A DNA stretch of 64,000 nucleotides from Taudactylus pleione (taxonomy: Eukaryota; Chordata; Amphibia; Anura; Myobatrachidae). The position numbers and the translations under genes are program-made. The DNA lies in contig JAUIMM010000636.1 in NCBI GenBank assembly GCA_031769625.1, positions 4,315,501 through 4,379,500 on the forward strand. Reading direction: 5' to 3'. Of the stretch, positions 1 through 10,690 are shown one piece after another. The notes beneath the pieces were generated by a model. That model was not told the origin of the DNA. It ran no database searches and worked only from the letters and a program-made list of their open reading frames with translations. Positions within the stretch are counted from its first letter, which is position 1; every line of letters begins with the position of its first letter.

Positions 1-225
1 CAGCGCCGGTCCTGTGCTGCACGCCTGAGCCCGTTCCCTCCCCCTGAGCGCTTGCCCAATAGCACCAGGAGGCGGGCTCAGGCTGTGCATAACACACGCA
101 TCACCACCAGCGCTGGCGGCGATGCGTGTGTTAAACAGCAGCCAATGACAGTCAGATAGACTCTCATTGGCTGCTGCAGCACCCACTGCAAGAGCCGGAC
201 TTCCGTCCGGCTCCTGCAGTGGGTA

Positions 226-255
226 ATGGGACTGACGTCATGACGTCAGTCCCAT
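226..255. repeat. Perfect 30-bp palindrome with two TGACGTCA cores
   Basis: The two 15-base halves meeting at 240/241 are exact reverse complements. The centre holds two abutting TGACGTCA octamers, which match the CRE/ATF consensus. Just upstream, 182-223 forms another hairpin with CCCACTGCA and TGCAGTGGG arms. The palindrome lies in the subterminal block of the hAT-like element and recurs in two related elements, so it is an element feature and not evidence of a host promoter. Confidence 0.7.
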
Positions 256-394
256 AATGCTGAGCACGCCAGCCCGGGCGGACTGGAGGGCGGGAGCGGC
301 ATCGGCATCGCGGACAGGAGCAGCGTGGAATCAGGTAAGTATATTTTTATATATATTTATTTATTTTTAAACCTATATGCACAACGGGGGAGGG

Positions 395-1075
395 GTTGGC
401 TACTACTGGGGGGGACATCTACTGGGGGTGCCATTGGGAGGACCTCTACTGGGGGGGGCTACTCTACTGGGGACTACTACTTGGGGGGGGCTACCACTGG
501 GGGCATTCTAAAAGGGGCCTAGTATTACTAGAGGCACTGCACTCGGGGGACCACTAATGGGGGCAATAATAGGAAGGGCCACTACAGGGACCACTGGATA
601 GGGGGGGCATCACTACTGGGAGCCTGCATCAGGGGGACCACTACTGGGGGCACTGCATGGGAGGGGGGGCACTATATTAGGGGCACTGCGGGGACCACTA
701 CAGGGGGCACTAGATAGGGGGGATCACTACAGGGTGCCTGCATAAGGTGACCACTACTGGGAAAACTGCATGGGGGGGACTACTGTTGGGGGCACAATAT
801 TAAAGGGCACTGCATAAGGGGATACTGCTACTGGGCGCACTGCATTGTGGGGACTGCTACTGGGGGCACTGCATAAGGGGGAACACTACGTGGGGCACTG
901 CATTTGGGGGGGCCACTACTGGGGGTACTGAGTAAGGGGAACTAATTGGGGGCTGTATAAGAGGGACCACTACTGGGGATACTGTATAAGGGGCACTACT
1001 ATGGGCCTGCATGAGAGGGACCACAACTGCATACTGGGGGTACTACTGGGGTTAAGGTGCATATGGATAGGAATG
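395..1075. repeat. Degenerate G-rich tandem repeat inside hAT-like element
   Basis: Variants of the phrase GGGGGCACTGCAT followed by GGGACCACTACT recur about every 25-35 bases with many substitutions. On the opposite strand this reads as AGTAGTGCCCC and TGCAGTGCCCC, the same vocabulary as the arrays at 5500-6540 and 14880-15510. It is part of the transposon and not a gene; open frames here are products of the repeat. Confidence 0.75.
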
Positions 1076-1224
1076 TTCAGTTTGAAAATAAAGGGGTGTG
1101 TCATGTTGACATGCCCCATTTTTAAGTGACCACGCCCATTTTTTTGCCCATGGGGGGGTGGTGGGGCTCCCTTTTCAAATTTGCCCTGGGCTCCAAATAC
1201 CCTAGTTACGCCACTGGATGCTAG

Positions 1225-2294
1225 TAAGATTGAACCTAAATAAACCATTTATCGGATCATCAAGAACTTCAAGGAGAGAGGTTCAATAGTTGTGAAGAAG
1301 GCTTCAGGGCACCCAAGAACATCCAGCAAGCGCCAGGACCATCTCCTAAAGTTGATTCAGCTGTGGGATGGGGGCACCACCAGTGCAGAGCTTGCTCAGG
1401 AATAGCAGCAGGCTGGTGTGAGTGTATCTTCATGCACAGTGAGGTGGAGATTTTTGGAGGATGGCCTGGTGTCAAGAAGGGCAGCAAAGAAGCCACTTCT
1501 CTCCATTAAAAACATCAGGGACAGACTGATATTCTGCAAAAGGTACAGGGATTTGACTGCTGAGGACTGGGGTAAAGCTATTTTTTTTGATGAATCCCCT
1601 TTCAGATTGTTTGGGGCAACTGGAAAAATGCTTGTCCGGAGAAGGAAAGGTGAGTAGTACCATCAGTCCTGTTTCATGCCAACAGTAAACCATTCCTGTG
1701 TGGGGTTGCTTCTCAGCCAAGGGAGTGGGCTCACTCTCAATTTTGCCTAAGAACACAGCCATGAATAAAGAATGGTACCAAAACATCCTCCAAGAGCAAC
1801 CATCCAAGAACAGTTTGGTGATGAACAATGCCTTTTCCAGCATGACGGAGCACCTTGCCATAAGGCAAAAGTGATAACTAAGTCGCTCGGCAAACAAAAC
1901 TTTGAAATTTTAGGTCCTTGGCCAGGGAACTCCCCAGACCTTGGTCAATCCTCAAGAGGCGGGTGGACAAACAAAACCCTACAAATTCTGACAAACTCCA
2001 AGCATTGATTAGGCAAGAATGGGCAGCCTTCAGTCAGTATGTGGCCCAGAAGTTGATTGACAGCATGCCAGGGTGAATTGCAGAGGTCTTGAAAATGAAG
2101 GGTCAACACTGCAAATATTGACTCTTTGCATAAACTTAATGTAATTGTCAATAAAAGCCTTTGACACTTATGAAATGCTTGTAATGTTACTCCAGTATAC
2201 CATAGTAACATCTGACAAAGGTCTAAAAACACTGAAGCAGTAAACTTTGTGATAACCAACACTTGTGTCATTCTCAAAACCTTTGGTCATGACT
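1225..2294 (+). pseudogene. Tc1-like transposase pseudogene
   Basis: Translated pieces match a Tc1-family DDE transposase in order. An N-terminal helix-turn-helix part reads YRIIKNFKERGSIVVKKASG (from about 1250). The first catalytic Asp lies in FFDESPFRLFG near 1590, and the second in QHDGAPCHKAK near 1840. NSPDL near 1930 is where NSPDLNPIE is expected, but the Glu-bearing part is damaged. Stops and frameshifts split the frame. The 3' end at about 2294 reads TTTTGAGAATGACAC on the minus strand, a Tc1-type terminal repeat. The 5' end is lost at the junction with the hAT-like element that ends at 1216. Confidence 0.85.
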
Positions 2295-2295
2295 A

Positions 2296-2339
<44 letters not shown>
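2296..2339. repeat. (TG)n(TA)n microsatellite
   Basis: A TG run passes directly into a TA run immediately after the Tc1 end. Tc1 elements insert at TA, so the tract may have been the target. Confidence 0.9.
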
Positions 2340-2345
<6 letters not shown>

Positions 2346-2795
2346 TAGAAAATGGATACTCACCATAAAAAAAATGCATCAACTTCAGTTGGCTGAATAA
2401 AAGATTAATATAATCCAAGGAATAGATGGGACACCAGGAGATTGCAATAAACATTAAACAAACTTAGCTGCAGAACCAACATTAGTGTGATGCTTTTCAT
2501 AATACGCCCAATGAACAAACCATGTTTGCATGCACTAGTAGCCACCTCACAGTGTAACGCATACGCCGTAGGACATTTCAGAATTTTTCATGCATGTGCA
2601 TTTGCAAATGAATCGCTCCACTACGTGAATGCTGCGTTGCTTGCGGATTGCGTCTGTGTCTGATTCAGGTCCTTACTGTTTATTGCAGATTACTGGAGTG
2701 ATGTTGCTTTCTTGCATACATATTAGTATTTTCTGATATGACATGTTATATATGAATGTTGTACGTATATTTATACTTTATTTCTTCTTTTCAAG

Positions 2796-2897
2796 ATTCT
2801 GTTCAGGATTGCCCTCGGAATTGTGATGGGAACGGGGAATGTGTGTCAGGAGTCTGCCATTGCTTCCCGGGATTCCATGGAGCAGATTGTGCAAAAG
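2796..2897 (+). CDS. Teneurin EGF-like repeat exon (internal, partial gene)
   Basis: The exon encodes [19 protein letters not shown] then [15 protein letters not shown]. This is one EGF-like repeat with six cysteines spaced C-x3-C-x5-C-x4-C-x-C-x8-C, in wording typical of vertebrate teneurins, which are type II membrane adhesion proteins of neurons whose extracellular EGF repeats mediate dimerisation. A pyrimidine-rich tract ending TTTTCAAG precedes 2796, and GTACCG follows 2897. Length is 102 bp (34 codons), with phase 1 at both ends, so the exon is symmetrical. The final G would start the next codon; Ala is expected there in teneurins. The paralog (TENM1-4) cannot be fixed from 34 residues; wording such as GADCAK slightly favours TENM3 or TENM1. 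No other teneurin exon is visible, so this exon starts a very long intron. A downstream AG at 2806 is a less likely acceptor. Confidence 0.88.
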
Positions 2898-3481
2898 GTA
2901 CCGATACTGTTCTGTTTACATCTTCTAGCGACACTGACTCAGCCCACCTCTGCTTGTTATATTCCGTCTTGCAGTTTGTGGATGACCAGTTATAACTAGA
3001 CTTACATTTCATGTGTAATAACTGACCCACAGGCACATTATTGATTGATCCAGGTCAACAGTGCACGCTAGTTTTGCACAACAATATCAACATTATTGTT
3101 TGTTTTTTTCACCTCTGCTGTTTGTGAAAAATGTGGATGCAGTTGCAGAATCTGGTATTTCCAAAGCGTTAGATTTCAGTAAGTAAAAATGTCTGTAGTA
3201 TTTGGAATAGAGAATAACCAGAAATATTATTCTGTTTGATCAGTAAGCATAATGTGCTGGTCACCATCATGAAATCATGTACCATTTTGAACACCAATAT
3301 ATGTGGAGGTTAGAGGAGATGCATTGGTTCATTCATTGATCAGTTACATTATTAAAAGGAATAGATTGTGCCGTGGAGCACTGTGAATGAAATTGGTTAG
3401 CATTGAGCCGACATGTATTTTATTAAAAATAAAGTTGTATTTTAGCAGACTATGACTTTAAAAATGTATCATACAATATAT
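2898..3481 (+). other. Start of the long teneurin intron; nothing recognised
   Basis: This AT-rich stretch follows the splice donor at 2898. No second exon, RNA gene or mobile element is recognised here. Confidence 0.5.
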
Positions 3482-4421
3482 AGGTACTGAGGTACTCGGT
3501 AATATAGTCTATAAAGACTAATATAGTCTACAAACAGTAATATAGTAAACAAACAGTAATATAGTCTACAAACAGTAATATAGTCTATAAAGAGTAATAT
3601 AGTCTACAAACAGTAATATAGTATACAAACAGTAATGTAGTCTATAAAGAGTAATATAGTCTACAAACAGTAATATAGTATACAAACAGTAATATAGTTT
3701 ATAAACAGTAATATAGTCTACAAACAGTAATATAGTATACAAACAGTAATATAGTTTATAAACAGTAATATAGTCTACACACAGTAATATAGTCTATAAA
3801 GAGTAATATAGTCTACAAACAGTAATATAGTATACAAACAGTAATATAGTCTATAAAGAGTAATATAGTCTACAAACAGTAATATAGTCTATAAACAGTA
3901 ATATAGTCTACAAACAGTAATATAGTATACAAACAGTAATGTAGTCTATAAAGAGTAATATAGTCTACAAACAGTAATATAGTATACAAACAGTAATATA
4001 GTTTATAAACAGTAATATAGTCTACACACAGTAATATAGTCTACAAACAGTAATATAGTCTATAAAGAGTAATATAGTCTACAAACAGTAATATAGTATA
4101 CAAACAGTAATATAGTCTATAAAGAGTAATATAGTCTACAAACAGTAATATAGTCTATAAACAGTAATATAGTCTACAAACAGTAATATAGTATACAAAC
4201 AGTAATGTAGTCTATAAAGAGTAATATAGTCTACAAACAGTAATATAGTATACAAACAGTAATATAGTTTATAAACAGTAATATAGTCTACACACAGTAA
4301 TATAGTATACAAACAGTAATATAGTCTACAGAGAGTAATATAGTCTACAAACAGTAATATAGTCTATAAACAGTAATATAGTCTACAAACAGTAATATAG
4401 TCTACAAATAGTAATATAGTC
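3482..4421. repeat. 19-bp satellite array (about 49 copies)
   Basis: The unit AGTAATATAGTCTACAAAC repeats head to tail at 19-bp spacing with a few regular variants (TATACAAAC, TATAAAGAG, TTTATAAAC). Variants recur in the same order in blocks of several units, which points to a higher-order repeat made by segmental duplication of the array. There are no spacers and no leader. Confidence 0.95.
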
Positions 4422-5352
4422 CATAGATGGGAGTTGGACTATAACCTGTGTAATTTTTTAGCAGAGCCGTATCAGTGACGCCGCACAGTGTGCAAGGCTG
4501 AGGCAGCAGAACGGTTACTGTCGTGGCTGCAGCTGTGTCCATTTTATTGGGTTCCTTGGGTGGGGCCCAGCTCACTGGATAGGTGCCAGGTGTGGCCTTA
4601 GGACACAGCTTTCCGGTCCTGGCCTACTCTTTGCAGGCAAAGAGGTGGTATTGGGGGCCTGCCCAGGATAGTTTACTGCCCTGATCCATGTAGTGCTAAA
4701 TCCAAAGACAACCAAATACTGCAATGCATATGTTATAGGATAAGGTCATCATGCACAGAATGGGTTGTTGTAGCATGCATACCCCACAAAGTATACCTAA
4801 GTAATGCTATTTCAGAAAATGAGCTAAGTAATATATAATCCCCAGAGTTGCATGCATTAAGTATACATTACATAGTAGGCAATGCAGTAATACACAGTGG
4901 ATCCCCACCCACCCAGAGATAGTAACAATTTATATTTTAAACTATTAAAACACTTTTTAGTTCAATGTCATTATCTTTCTAATACCATAAAGTAGCTCAC
5001 AGGCCTGCTTGTGTTTAATTTCCAGGTAACTTCCAGACCAATCAACAGCACCGTCACTAGTCATGTCAGATTCAGACAGTTTTATGTTTCTGTTCCTGTG
5101 CCTTGCATTGAATTTACTGGACCACTCTAGACAGGGGAGCAGCTCGAGCTTTGTGGGCCCTATAGCAACATTTTGAAGAGGCCCCCACCATAATGCTTCT
5201 AGAGAAGTAGTGCTATAGTTCATTTTATTCCCCAGAGTAGTGCCCTAGTGCATTTTGTGCTGTAGTTTACATTATACCACACAGTGGGCCCAGATCATCT
5301 TATGCCACATTGTAGTACCCTGTGTAAAGACAGGGGGAAAGAGGTGGAGACC
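4422..5352. other. Intronic sequence with an eroded repeat fragment
   Basis: No gene is recognised. Phrases such as GGGCCCTATAGCAACA and TATGCCACATTGTAGTACCC at 5133-5340 resemble the internal repeats of the neighbouring hAT-like elements, so an older truncated copy probably lies directly beside the insertion at 5361. The TSD was taken from this fragment. Confidence 0.4.
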
Positions 5353-5499
5353 AACCAGCTCAGTGGCGTAACTATAAATTTTGCTCCCCCATGCCAAAAA
5401 AGTTTCAGGCGCCCCCCCCCACCCAAAGATCAAACACACCCAAAGACTATGTTTAAGGTGTGTGGTTACATGATACAGCAACGTGCCTTAAACATTATG

Positions 5500-6540
5500 A
5501 CACAGTAAGTAATGCCACCTATAACACAGTGTGCCACACCGGAATGCCCCTTACAACACATTATGCCACACCGGAGTGCCCCTTACAACACATTATGCCA
5601 CACAGCAATGCCCCTTACACATCCCACACAATAATGCCACATATAACACATAATGACATACAGTAAAGCGCTTATAACAAATTTATGCCATGCTGTAATG
5701 TGCCTATTTCACATTATGCAACACTGTAATGCCACATACAACACATTATGCCACACAGTAATGCCCCTTACACATTATGCCGCACAGTAATGCCCCTAAT
5801 AGCACATTGTGCACACAGTAATGCCAAATACACATTATGCCAAACAGTAATGCCCATTACATCCCACCCTGATAGATCTACTTCACCAACCCTCCTTTCT
5901 GCTCCTGCCAGTCCGTCACCTCAGCTCAAGACAGGTTGCACAGTTTTTATGTCAGTGTAGAACCAGATTATTATAACCTGTAAACTGTGTATCAAATTAG
6001 TGCCCCTTATACAGTGCCCCCTGTAGTTATGCCCCAAAATGCAATGCCCCCTATACTAGAGCCCCTTATGCAATGCCCCCTGTAGTAGTACCCCTTATGC
6101 AATGCCCCCTGTAGTAGTGCCCCTTTTGCAATGTCCCCTGTAGTAGTGCCCATTATACAATGTCCCCTGTAGTAGTGCCCATTATGCAATGCCACCTGTA
6201 GTAGTGCCCCTTATGCAATGTCCCCTGTAGTAGTGCCTATTATGCAATGTCCCCTGTAGTAGTGCCCATTATGCAATGCCCCCTGTAGTAGTGCCCCTTA
6301 TGCAATGCCCCCTGTAGTAGTGCCCATTATGCAGGGCCCCCTGTAGTAGTGCCCATTAAAGTAGTGCCCCCTGTAGTAGTACCCATTATGCAGGGCCCCC
6401 TGTAGTGCCCCTTCTAGTAGTTAGCCCCCTGTAGTGCCCCTTCTAGTAGGTAGCCCCCTGTAGTTAGCCCCCTGTAGTGAGCCCCCTGTAGTTAGACCCC
6501 TGTAGTTAGCCACCTGTAGTTAGCCGCCTGTAGTTGCTCC
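5500..6540. repeat. Internal tandem repeat of the hAT-like element
   Basis: Units of roughly 27-31 bases built on CCCTTATGCAATGCCCCCTG and TAGTAGTGCC become regular after about 6050, then contract to short TAGTTAGCCCCCTG units near 6430-6540. The gradient from degenerate to regular units suggests expansion from one side. Confidence 0.8.
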
Positions 6541-6660
6541 CCCCCCCCTCCGCGCGCACACAAACAAACACACACACAAAAGAAAAAAACACAAACACTT
6601 ACCTTTATCCCCGCTCCAGTGCTGCTGCCGTCCATACCCCGGCGTCCGCTCCTAGGCACC

Positions 6661-6690
6661 ATGGGAGTGACGTCATTACGTCACTCCCAT
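6661..6690. repeat. Near-perfect 30-bp palindrome, equivalent to 226-255
   Basis: The halves ATGGGAGTGACGTCA and TTACGTCACTCCCAT differ from perfect symmetry at one position. It sits in the same subterminal position as the perfect palindrome at 226-255, and a decayed version occurs at 15592-15620. Confidence 0.7.
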
Positions 6691-7079
6691 AGTGCCCTGC
6701 GGGACCCGGAAGACGGAGGGAGCTCCGTCCTCCGGCTGCTGCCGGGGGTTTGAATAGGAGCCGGGCGCCCGCTGGTAACACACTCAGCGGGTGCCCGGCA
6801 GATGGAAGGTGCAGGGGGTGCGGTTACTACTACTCCCAAGCTACCAAGCGCCTCCAAGCCACCGCGGGGGCTGCGGGGGCAGTAGTTACGCCACTGAACC
6901 AGCTCCTACCTTGGGGAAATACTTCCTAATGAAGAAATTTCCACTTTGAGTGTATATTTTCTTAATTCCAAAACACTGTCCCTTTCTGGGTCAGTCCTAA
7001 TCTTGGAGATGAACCCCTGACTCACTTCACAAAGCCTGTAATCAAGGAGAAGCCTACTCGCCAACAATGCCAGGCTCAC

Positions 7080-7475
7080 CAGGGGCATATCTATAATGGG
7101 TGCAGGGTGTGCGGTGTACATGGGTCCAGGGGGTCCCGCACCGCACACCTTGCACCCATATTATCTAAAACTTACCTCTCTGAGGTCCGCGTTGGGTGTC
7201 TCAGCGCTGCTCCAACCGCCGAAAAATGGCCGCCACTGCCATTTTCTGGCGTTTTGCACATGCGCAATGAGGAAATCGCCAGGAAAATGCCATCCGCGCC
7301 ATTTCCCCAGCGATCTGCGCATGCGCAGTAGACTCTGGGCACACTCTAGTGCCCAGAGTCTACTGATGCTACGGTGGCCAGCCAGCAGCGCCAATCGGCT
7401 GCCGGCCGCCGGGGAGAGCGGAGGGGCCCCGAATGGGGAATGCACACGGGCCCCTCCTCTCTTAAGACACCCCTG
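7080..7475 (+). mobile_element. Non-autonomous hAT-like element, 396 bp (CAGGGGCATATC family)
   Basis: The left end is CAGGGGCATATCTATAATGG and the right end on the minus strand is CAGGGGTGTCTTAAGAGAGG. Flanks AGGCTCAC and AGGCTATC agree at 6 of 8 positions, as an ageing 8-bp TSD would. The GC-rich interior has hairpins built on TGCGCATGCGCA and ACTCTGGGCAC. A second family member with a perfect TSD lies at 32619-32930 in the opposite orientation. Confidence 0.82.
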
Positions 7476-8181
7476 AGGCTATCTGATTAACTCAGCTGGC
7501 CACAGGAGGCAACAATAATCTTATTAAATGCATAGACCCAGTAAAATACATAAAACATAATGTACGCACAGTTGCTTTCAGCATTTGTCCAAGAGGGGTT
7601 ACATTATAATATAAGGCATGACAAATTGGGGTTGTTTAATTTTCAAGAAAGGCTCCTTAGAGGTGACCTAATGACTGTCTCTACAAATATATTCAAGGAT
7701 AATATAAAGATTTGTCTTATAAGATTTTTACGCGATTCCCAAGGTGATAATGAGTCATCTAATATAAATAAGACAACAATGTTTTCACCAATGTTACAGT
7801 AAATATATATTTTTTACTTTAAATTAATGGTCAAGAGAGGTAGTAATGTATTTTTCACTGGACAGATGTACGAATGGATTAGTATATATCTCTTACAGTG
7901 AGCGGTATCAATGCTAATGTGCACAGTAAGCAGTCAGGGTGATTGATCCATGGAAATAACATGATCTGCACGTATGTGGCAAGGTAGGATTTCTCCTCTG
8001 TGAGGGTGAATTAGCAGATGCTTATGGGGCTGTTATTTTGCTTTCATTCACTTTTTAATCAACTTTAGTATGTAACTCTAAATATAAACATAAGACAAGC
8101 CCTTCATTTCCATTTAAGTAGTATTGTAAATAAAATAGAAAGCAGCGAATAGAATAGTATTATCAAAAGAATCCATACACA
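7476..8181. other. Intronic sequence, nothing recognised
   Basis: AT-rich, low-complexity stretches only. I see no gene or repeat with clear ends. Confidence 0.4.
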
Positions 8182-8189
8182 GTATACAC

Positions 8190-8587
8190 CAGTGGCGAAT
8201 CTTGCCTAGGGGCTGCGAGGCTGCAGCCCCCTAGTAAATTCCACCACCTCAGTGTAGTCAGAGCAGTCCGTGACTGCACTGGCCACACTGTGACTGGCAG
8301 TGGCTTCTCATTGGAAGTGCTACCTGCCAGTCACATATACAACAGGCAACCCCAGTAGGAATCCGCTTTTCCGCCAGCCCTACCCAGCTCCTTGGGGCTC
8401 CAGACAATCAGCCCTTTGGAAGCCGGTGATATGCGCATGCGTGGAGCGGTGCCCCGCCGCTACTGCGCATGCGCAGGTCCCGGCGCCTGACAGATCAATT
8501 ACGCAGCAGGCGTCGGGGACAGGCCAGGGTGAGTGATTCTCATGGGTGGCAGCCCCCGCTCATCTAAGAGGGTAGAAGCCGCCACTG
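8190..8587. mobile_element. Non-autonomous hAT-like element, 398 bp
   Basis: The ends are CAGTGGCGAATCTTGCC and, on the minus strand, CAGTGGCGGCTTCTACCC. A perfect 8-bp TSD, GTATACAC, lies at 8182-8189 and 8588-8595. The first eight terminal bases equal those of the 5361 element, but the interior is unrelated, so this is another family probably moved by the same type of transposase. Confidence 0.92.
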
Positions 8588-8595
8588 GTATACAC

Positions 8596-9016
8596 AATTG
8601 TAGAAAAAAAGAAAGAAGGACTCTTTGCTGGGCACTCTTCATGAAATGATTAAGTCATGAAAATATAACTTTTATTTATTCCATATTAAATACATGTGGC
8701 TAAGACGGCACTAGGATAATTGACCCATTAAAGACAAGAGAATTAAGGCAAACCTCCTAGCAGGGATTCTGATTATATCCAAATGGGGATATAATGTATG
8801 CAAAAAATTAGTTAATAATTACAACATAAGGCTGTAATAATGAATCATTATACTGTGTAACTAGGTGAAGTATAGGTCTTCACAGTACTTCCTAATAGTT
8901 CTATATTATTAGACACAGGGAGGCGGAAGAGGGGAACCTCTACTGCTAGTGCTACTTACAAAATTCTAGCTCTTAGATGAGTCAAAGTAACATATATGAT
9001 AACAATTTCACACCGT
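8596..9016. other. Intronic sequence, nothing recognised
   Basis: AT-rich sequence with no recognised gene. The stretch AACTTTTATTTATTCC near 8670 could be the tail of an old retroelement, but no other support is visible. Confidence 0.3.
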
Positions 9017-9172
9017 GGGGTATATGTACTAAGCCATGGAGAGAGTCAAAGTACTGACCAATTAGCTCCTAACTGTAATTTTTCAAACGCAGCCTGAAAA
9101 GTGACAGAAGCTGATTGGTTGGTACTTTATCTCTCTCCACTCTATCTCCCTCCAATGCTTAGTACATCTCCC
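9017..9172. mobile_element. Small MITE with TGTACTAAGC termini
   Basis: The left end GGGGTATATGTACTAAGCC mirrors the right end, which reads GGGAGATGTACTAAGCATT on the minus strand. The core is an inverted repeat around AACCAATCAGCTCC-type arms. The same family supplies the right half of the chimeric element at 31413-31980. A PIF/Harbinger origin is likely from the G-rich ends; the TSD here is not clear. Confidence 0.7.
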
Positions 9173-9330
9173 TCTAGGCTAATCCTTATTCACACATAAG
9201 CAACATAGGAGATGCTGTGATTTCTATTTTTAAATGAGGCTGATGAACTGTCATACATGCTGTATTATCCTCAGACTGAGCATGCTAAAACAAATATGAT
9301 CACAGTATGTCATAAGCAATAATTATACAC

Positions 9331-10492
9331 TAGAGATGAGCGGTTCACTTTTGCTGAAAACCAAACACACCTGAACTTTGGGGCTCTGAGTCATGCAGAG
9401 TCCCGAGAAGAATCACTTTGGAGTTCCGAGTAGAACCGAGTCCCGAATCGAGTCTTCTCGCCAATGTTAGAAATCGGATCTAAAAACAGGATCTTGCATG
9501 TTTTGGATTGCATGTAAGTCCTTCGATCGTGATTTCAGGTGTCATTTCATATAGGAGAGTGTATGGAGTCACCATTAGAGAGAGTTGCAGGTAGATGGAG
9601 TGGGTGGGAAGCATGTAAGAGACTGCAGGCATCTTTGTCACTATGTATGTTTGTCAGACACTAGCTAGCACCTGCAATCCAGTGCACACAGGGCCTGATT
9701 CAGAGCCGGACGCTCTGACCAGAGCGCTCACTCTGAATCAGTGCCCTCCTACCTAAAAATGGAGGGGCCTCCTGGCCGCTCGCATAGCTGTGGGTGACCA
9801 CCCACAGCATATGTGAGCAGCCAAAAAGATGGTCGCGATGGTCAAGTGATGTCAGTGGGGCCGGACCCAGACGGTAGGCGGTCCCATGGGAACGCCTCCG
9901 TCTGGCAGCCATGCCCCCGGCACGCCCACCAAAGGGGGCGTGCTGTCAGTCACCATCGACAGCACGCCCCCTTTGGTGCGAGACCCGGAGCAACAGCTTG
10001 GCTGTCGTAGTCCAGGTCTCGCGCATGCGCACGACGGAGCTCCCTCCGTCGTGCGCATGCGCATTGCGGTAACATCGACCAGCTTGCGAGCGTCCTGCGC
10101 TCGCGAGCGTGTCTGAATGACCCCCACAGGCTCTTGTATATATTTGTTACAAGTGAACTTGAAGTGAGCTGCACTTACAATTGTTTTTCATACTGTAGAT
10201 GTGCTATATTCTTTTAAACTGCCATTTGTCTGTGCCGCTGCTTTGTAGTTTAGTTTAGCCAGCTAGCAGCAGCCTTTGGCCAGTATTGGTGAGAACAATA
10301 TTGTGACTGCAAATGACTAGAAATTAATGTTATTGATGTTAATAATACTGTAAAACAAAAACACGCCAAATTACATGGTTTTAGCTATTTTGATCAGTTT
10401 CAAAGAAATACAAATACAAAACCAAACCGAAACCAAAACACGACGATGATTTAGAACCAAAATCAAAACACTGGGGTATGCGTTCATCTCTG
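9331..10492. mobile_element. hAT-like element with AGAGATGARCG ends, carrying a nested MITE
   Basis: The left end is TAGAGATGAGCGGTTC and the right end on the minus strand is CAGAGATGAACGCATAC. Flanking octamers TTATACAC (9323-9330) and TTAGACAC (10493-10500) match at 7 of 8. Without the MITE at 9691-10125 the element is about 730 bp. Stretches such as AACCAAACCGAAACC near the right end mirror sequence at the left end. A truncated relative lies at 43765-43849. Confidence 0.85.
9691..10125. mobile_element. Family A MITE (GGGCCTGATTCAGA), copy 1
   Basis: It starts GGGCCTGATTCAGAGC and ends with a decayed CTGAATCAGGCCC (CTGAATGACCCCC). The TSD is ACA on both sides. The interior is unusually CpG-rich with hairpins, including a GCGCATGCGCACGACGGAG arm and its complement near 10020-10065. 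The 3-bp TSD and G-rich ends fit PIF/Harbinger. It is inserted in the hAT-like element at 9331-10492. Confidence 0.85.
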
Positions 10493-10503
10493 TTAGACAC
10501 TAA

Positions 10504-10690
10504 GGGGTTGATGTATCAATAAATGAAAAGCGTGGAGAAGTGGGTCATTGGAGAAGTTACCCAATGCAACCAATCAGCTTTGAGGAAGCATTTATGAAAT
10601 ATACTTTAAAATGATGCTGCTTGGTTGCTATTGGCAACTTCTCTACTGGTCCACTTCTCCTCTCTTTTCACTGCTTGATACATCGTCCCC
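10504..10690. mobile_element. Small MITE (GGGGTTGATGTATCAA)
   Basis: The left end GGGGTTGATGTATCAA and the minus-strand right end GGGGACGATGTATCAA are inverted repeats. The flanks TAA and TAT suit a TWA-type 3-bp TSD with one change. The interior is an imperfect hairpin around AACCAATCAGC. Confidence 0.75.

Larger units (their letters stand above)
1..1216 (-). mobile_element. Non-autonomous hAT-like element, cut by window start
   Basis: The right end reads AGTTACGCCACTG, the reverse complement of the terminus CAGTGGCGTAACT found on the complete element at 5361-6896. The order is inverted relative to that copy: a GC-rich palindromic block (1-330), then degenerate G-rich tandem repeats, then a tail with a run of G and the terminus. 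The left terminus lies outside the window, so the TSD cannot be tested; the right TSD would be GATGCTAG. No transposase is visible, so it would depend on a transposase made elsewhere. The hAT assignment rests on the sibling's 8-bp TSD. Confidence 0.75.
5361..6896 (+). mobile_element. Complete non-autonomous hAT-like element, 1,536 bp
   Basis: Both ends carry the inverted repeat CAGTGGCGTAACTA (14 of 14 identical). A perfect 8-bp TSD, AACCAGCT, lies at 5353-5360 and 6897-6904. Termini starting CAG with an 8-bp TSD are diagnostic of the hAT superfamily. The inside holds a C-rich stretch, a long degenerate tandem repeat (5500-6540, units like GTAGTAGTGCCCCTTATGCA), and a GC-rich palindromic block (6650-6800). 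No transposase remains, so it must have moved in trans. Confidence 0.93.

Noticed and set aside
1..330. CpG-rich block as a promoter or CpG island
   Set aside because: The same palindromic GC-rich block occurs in related hAT-like elements, so it is transposon sequence; no gene starts after it.
3482..4421. Regular repeats that could suggest a CRISPR array
   Set aside because: The 19-bp units abut with no unique spacers, and the sequence is vertebrate.
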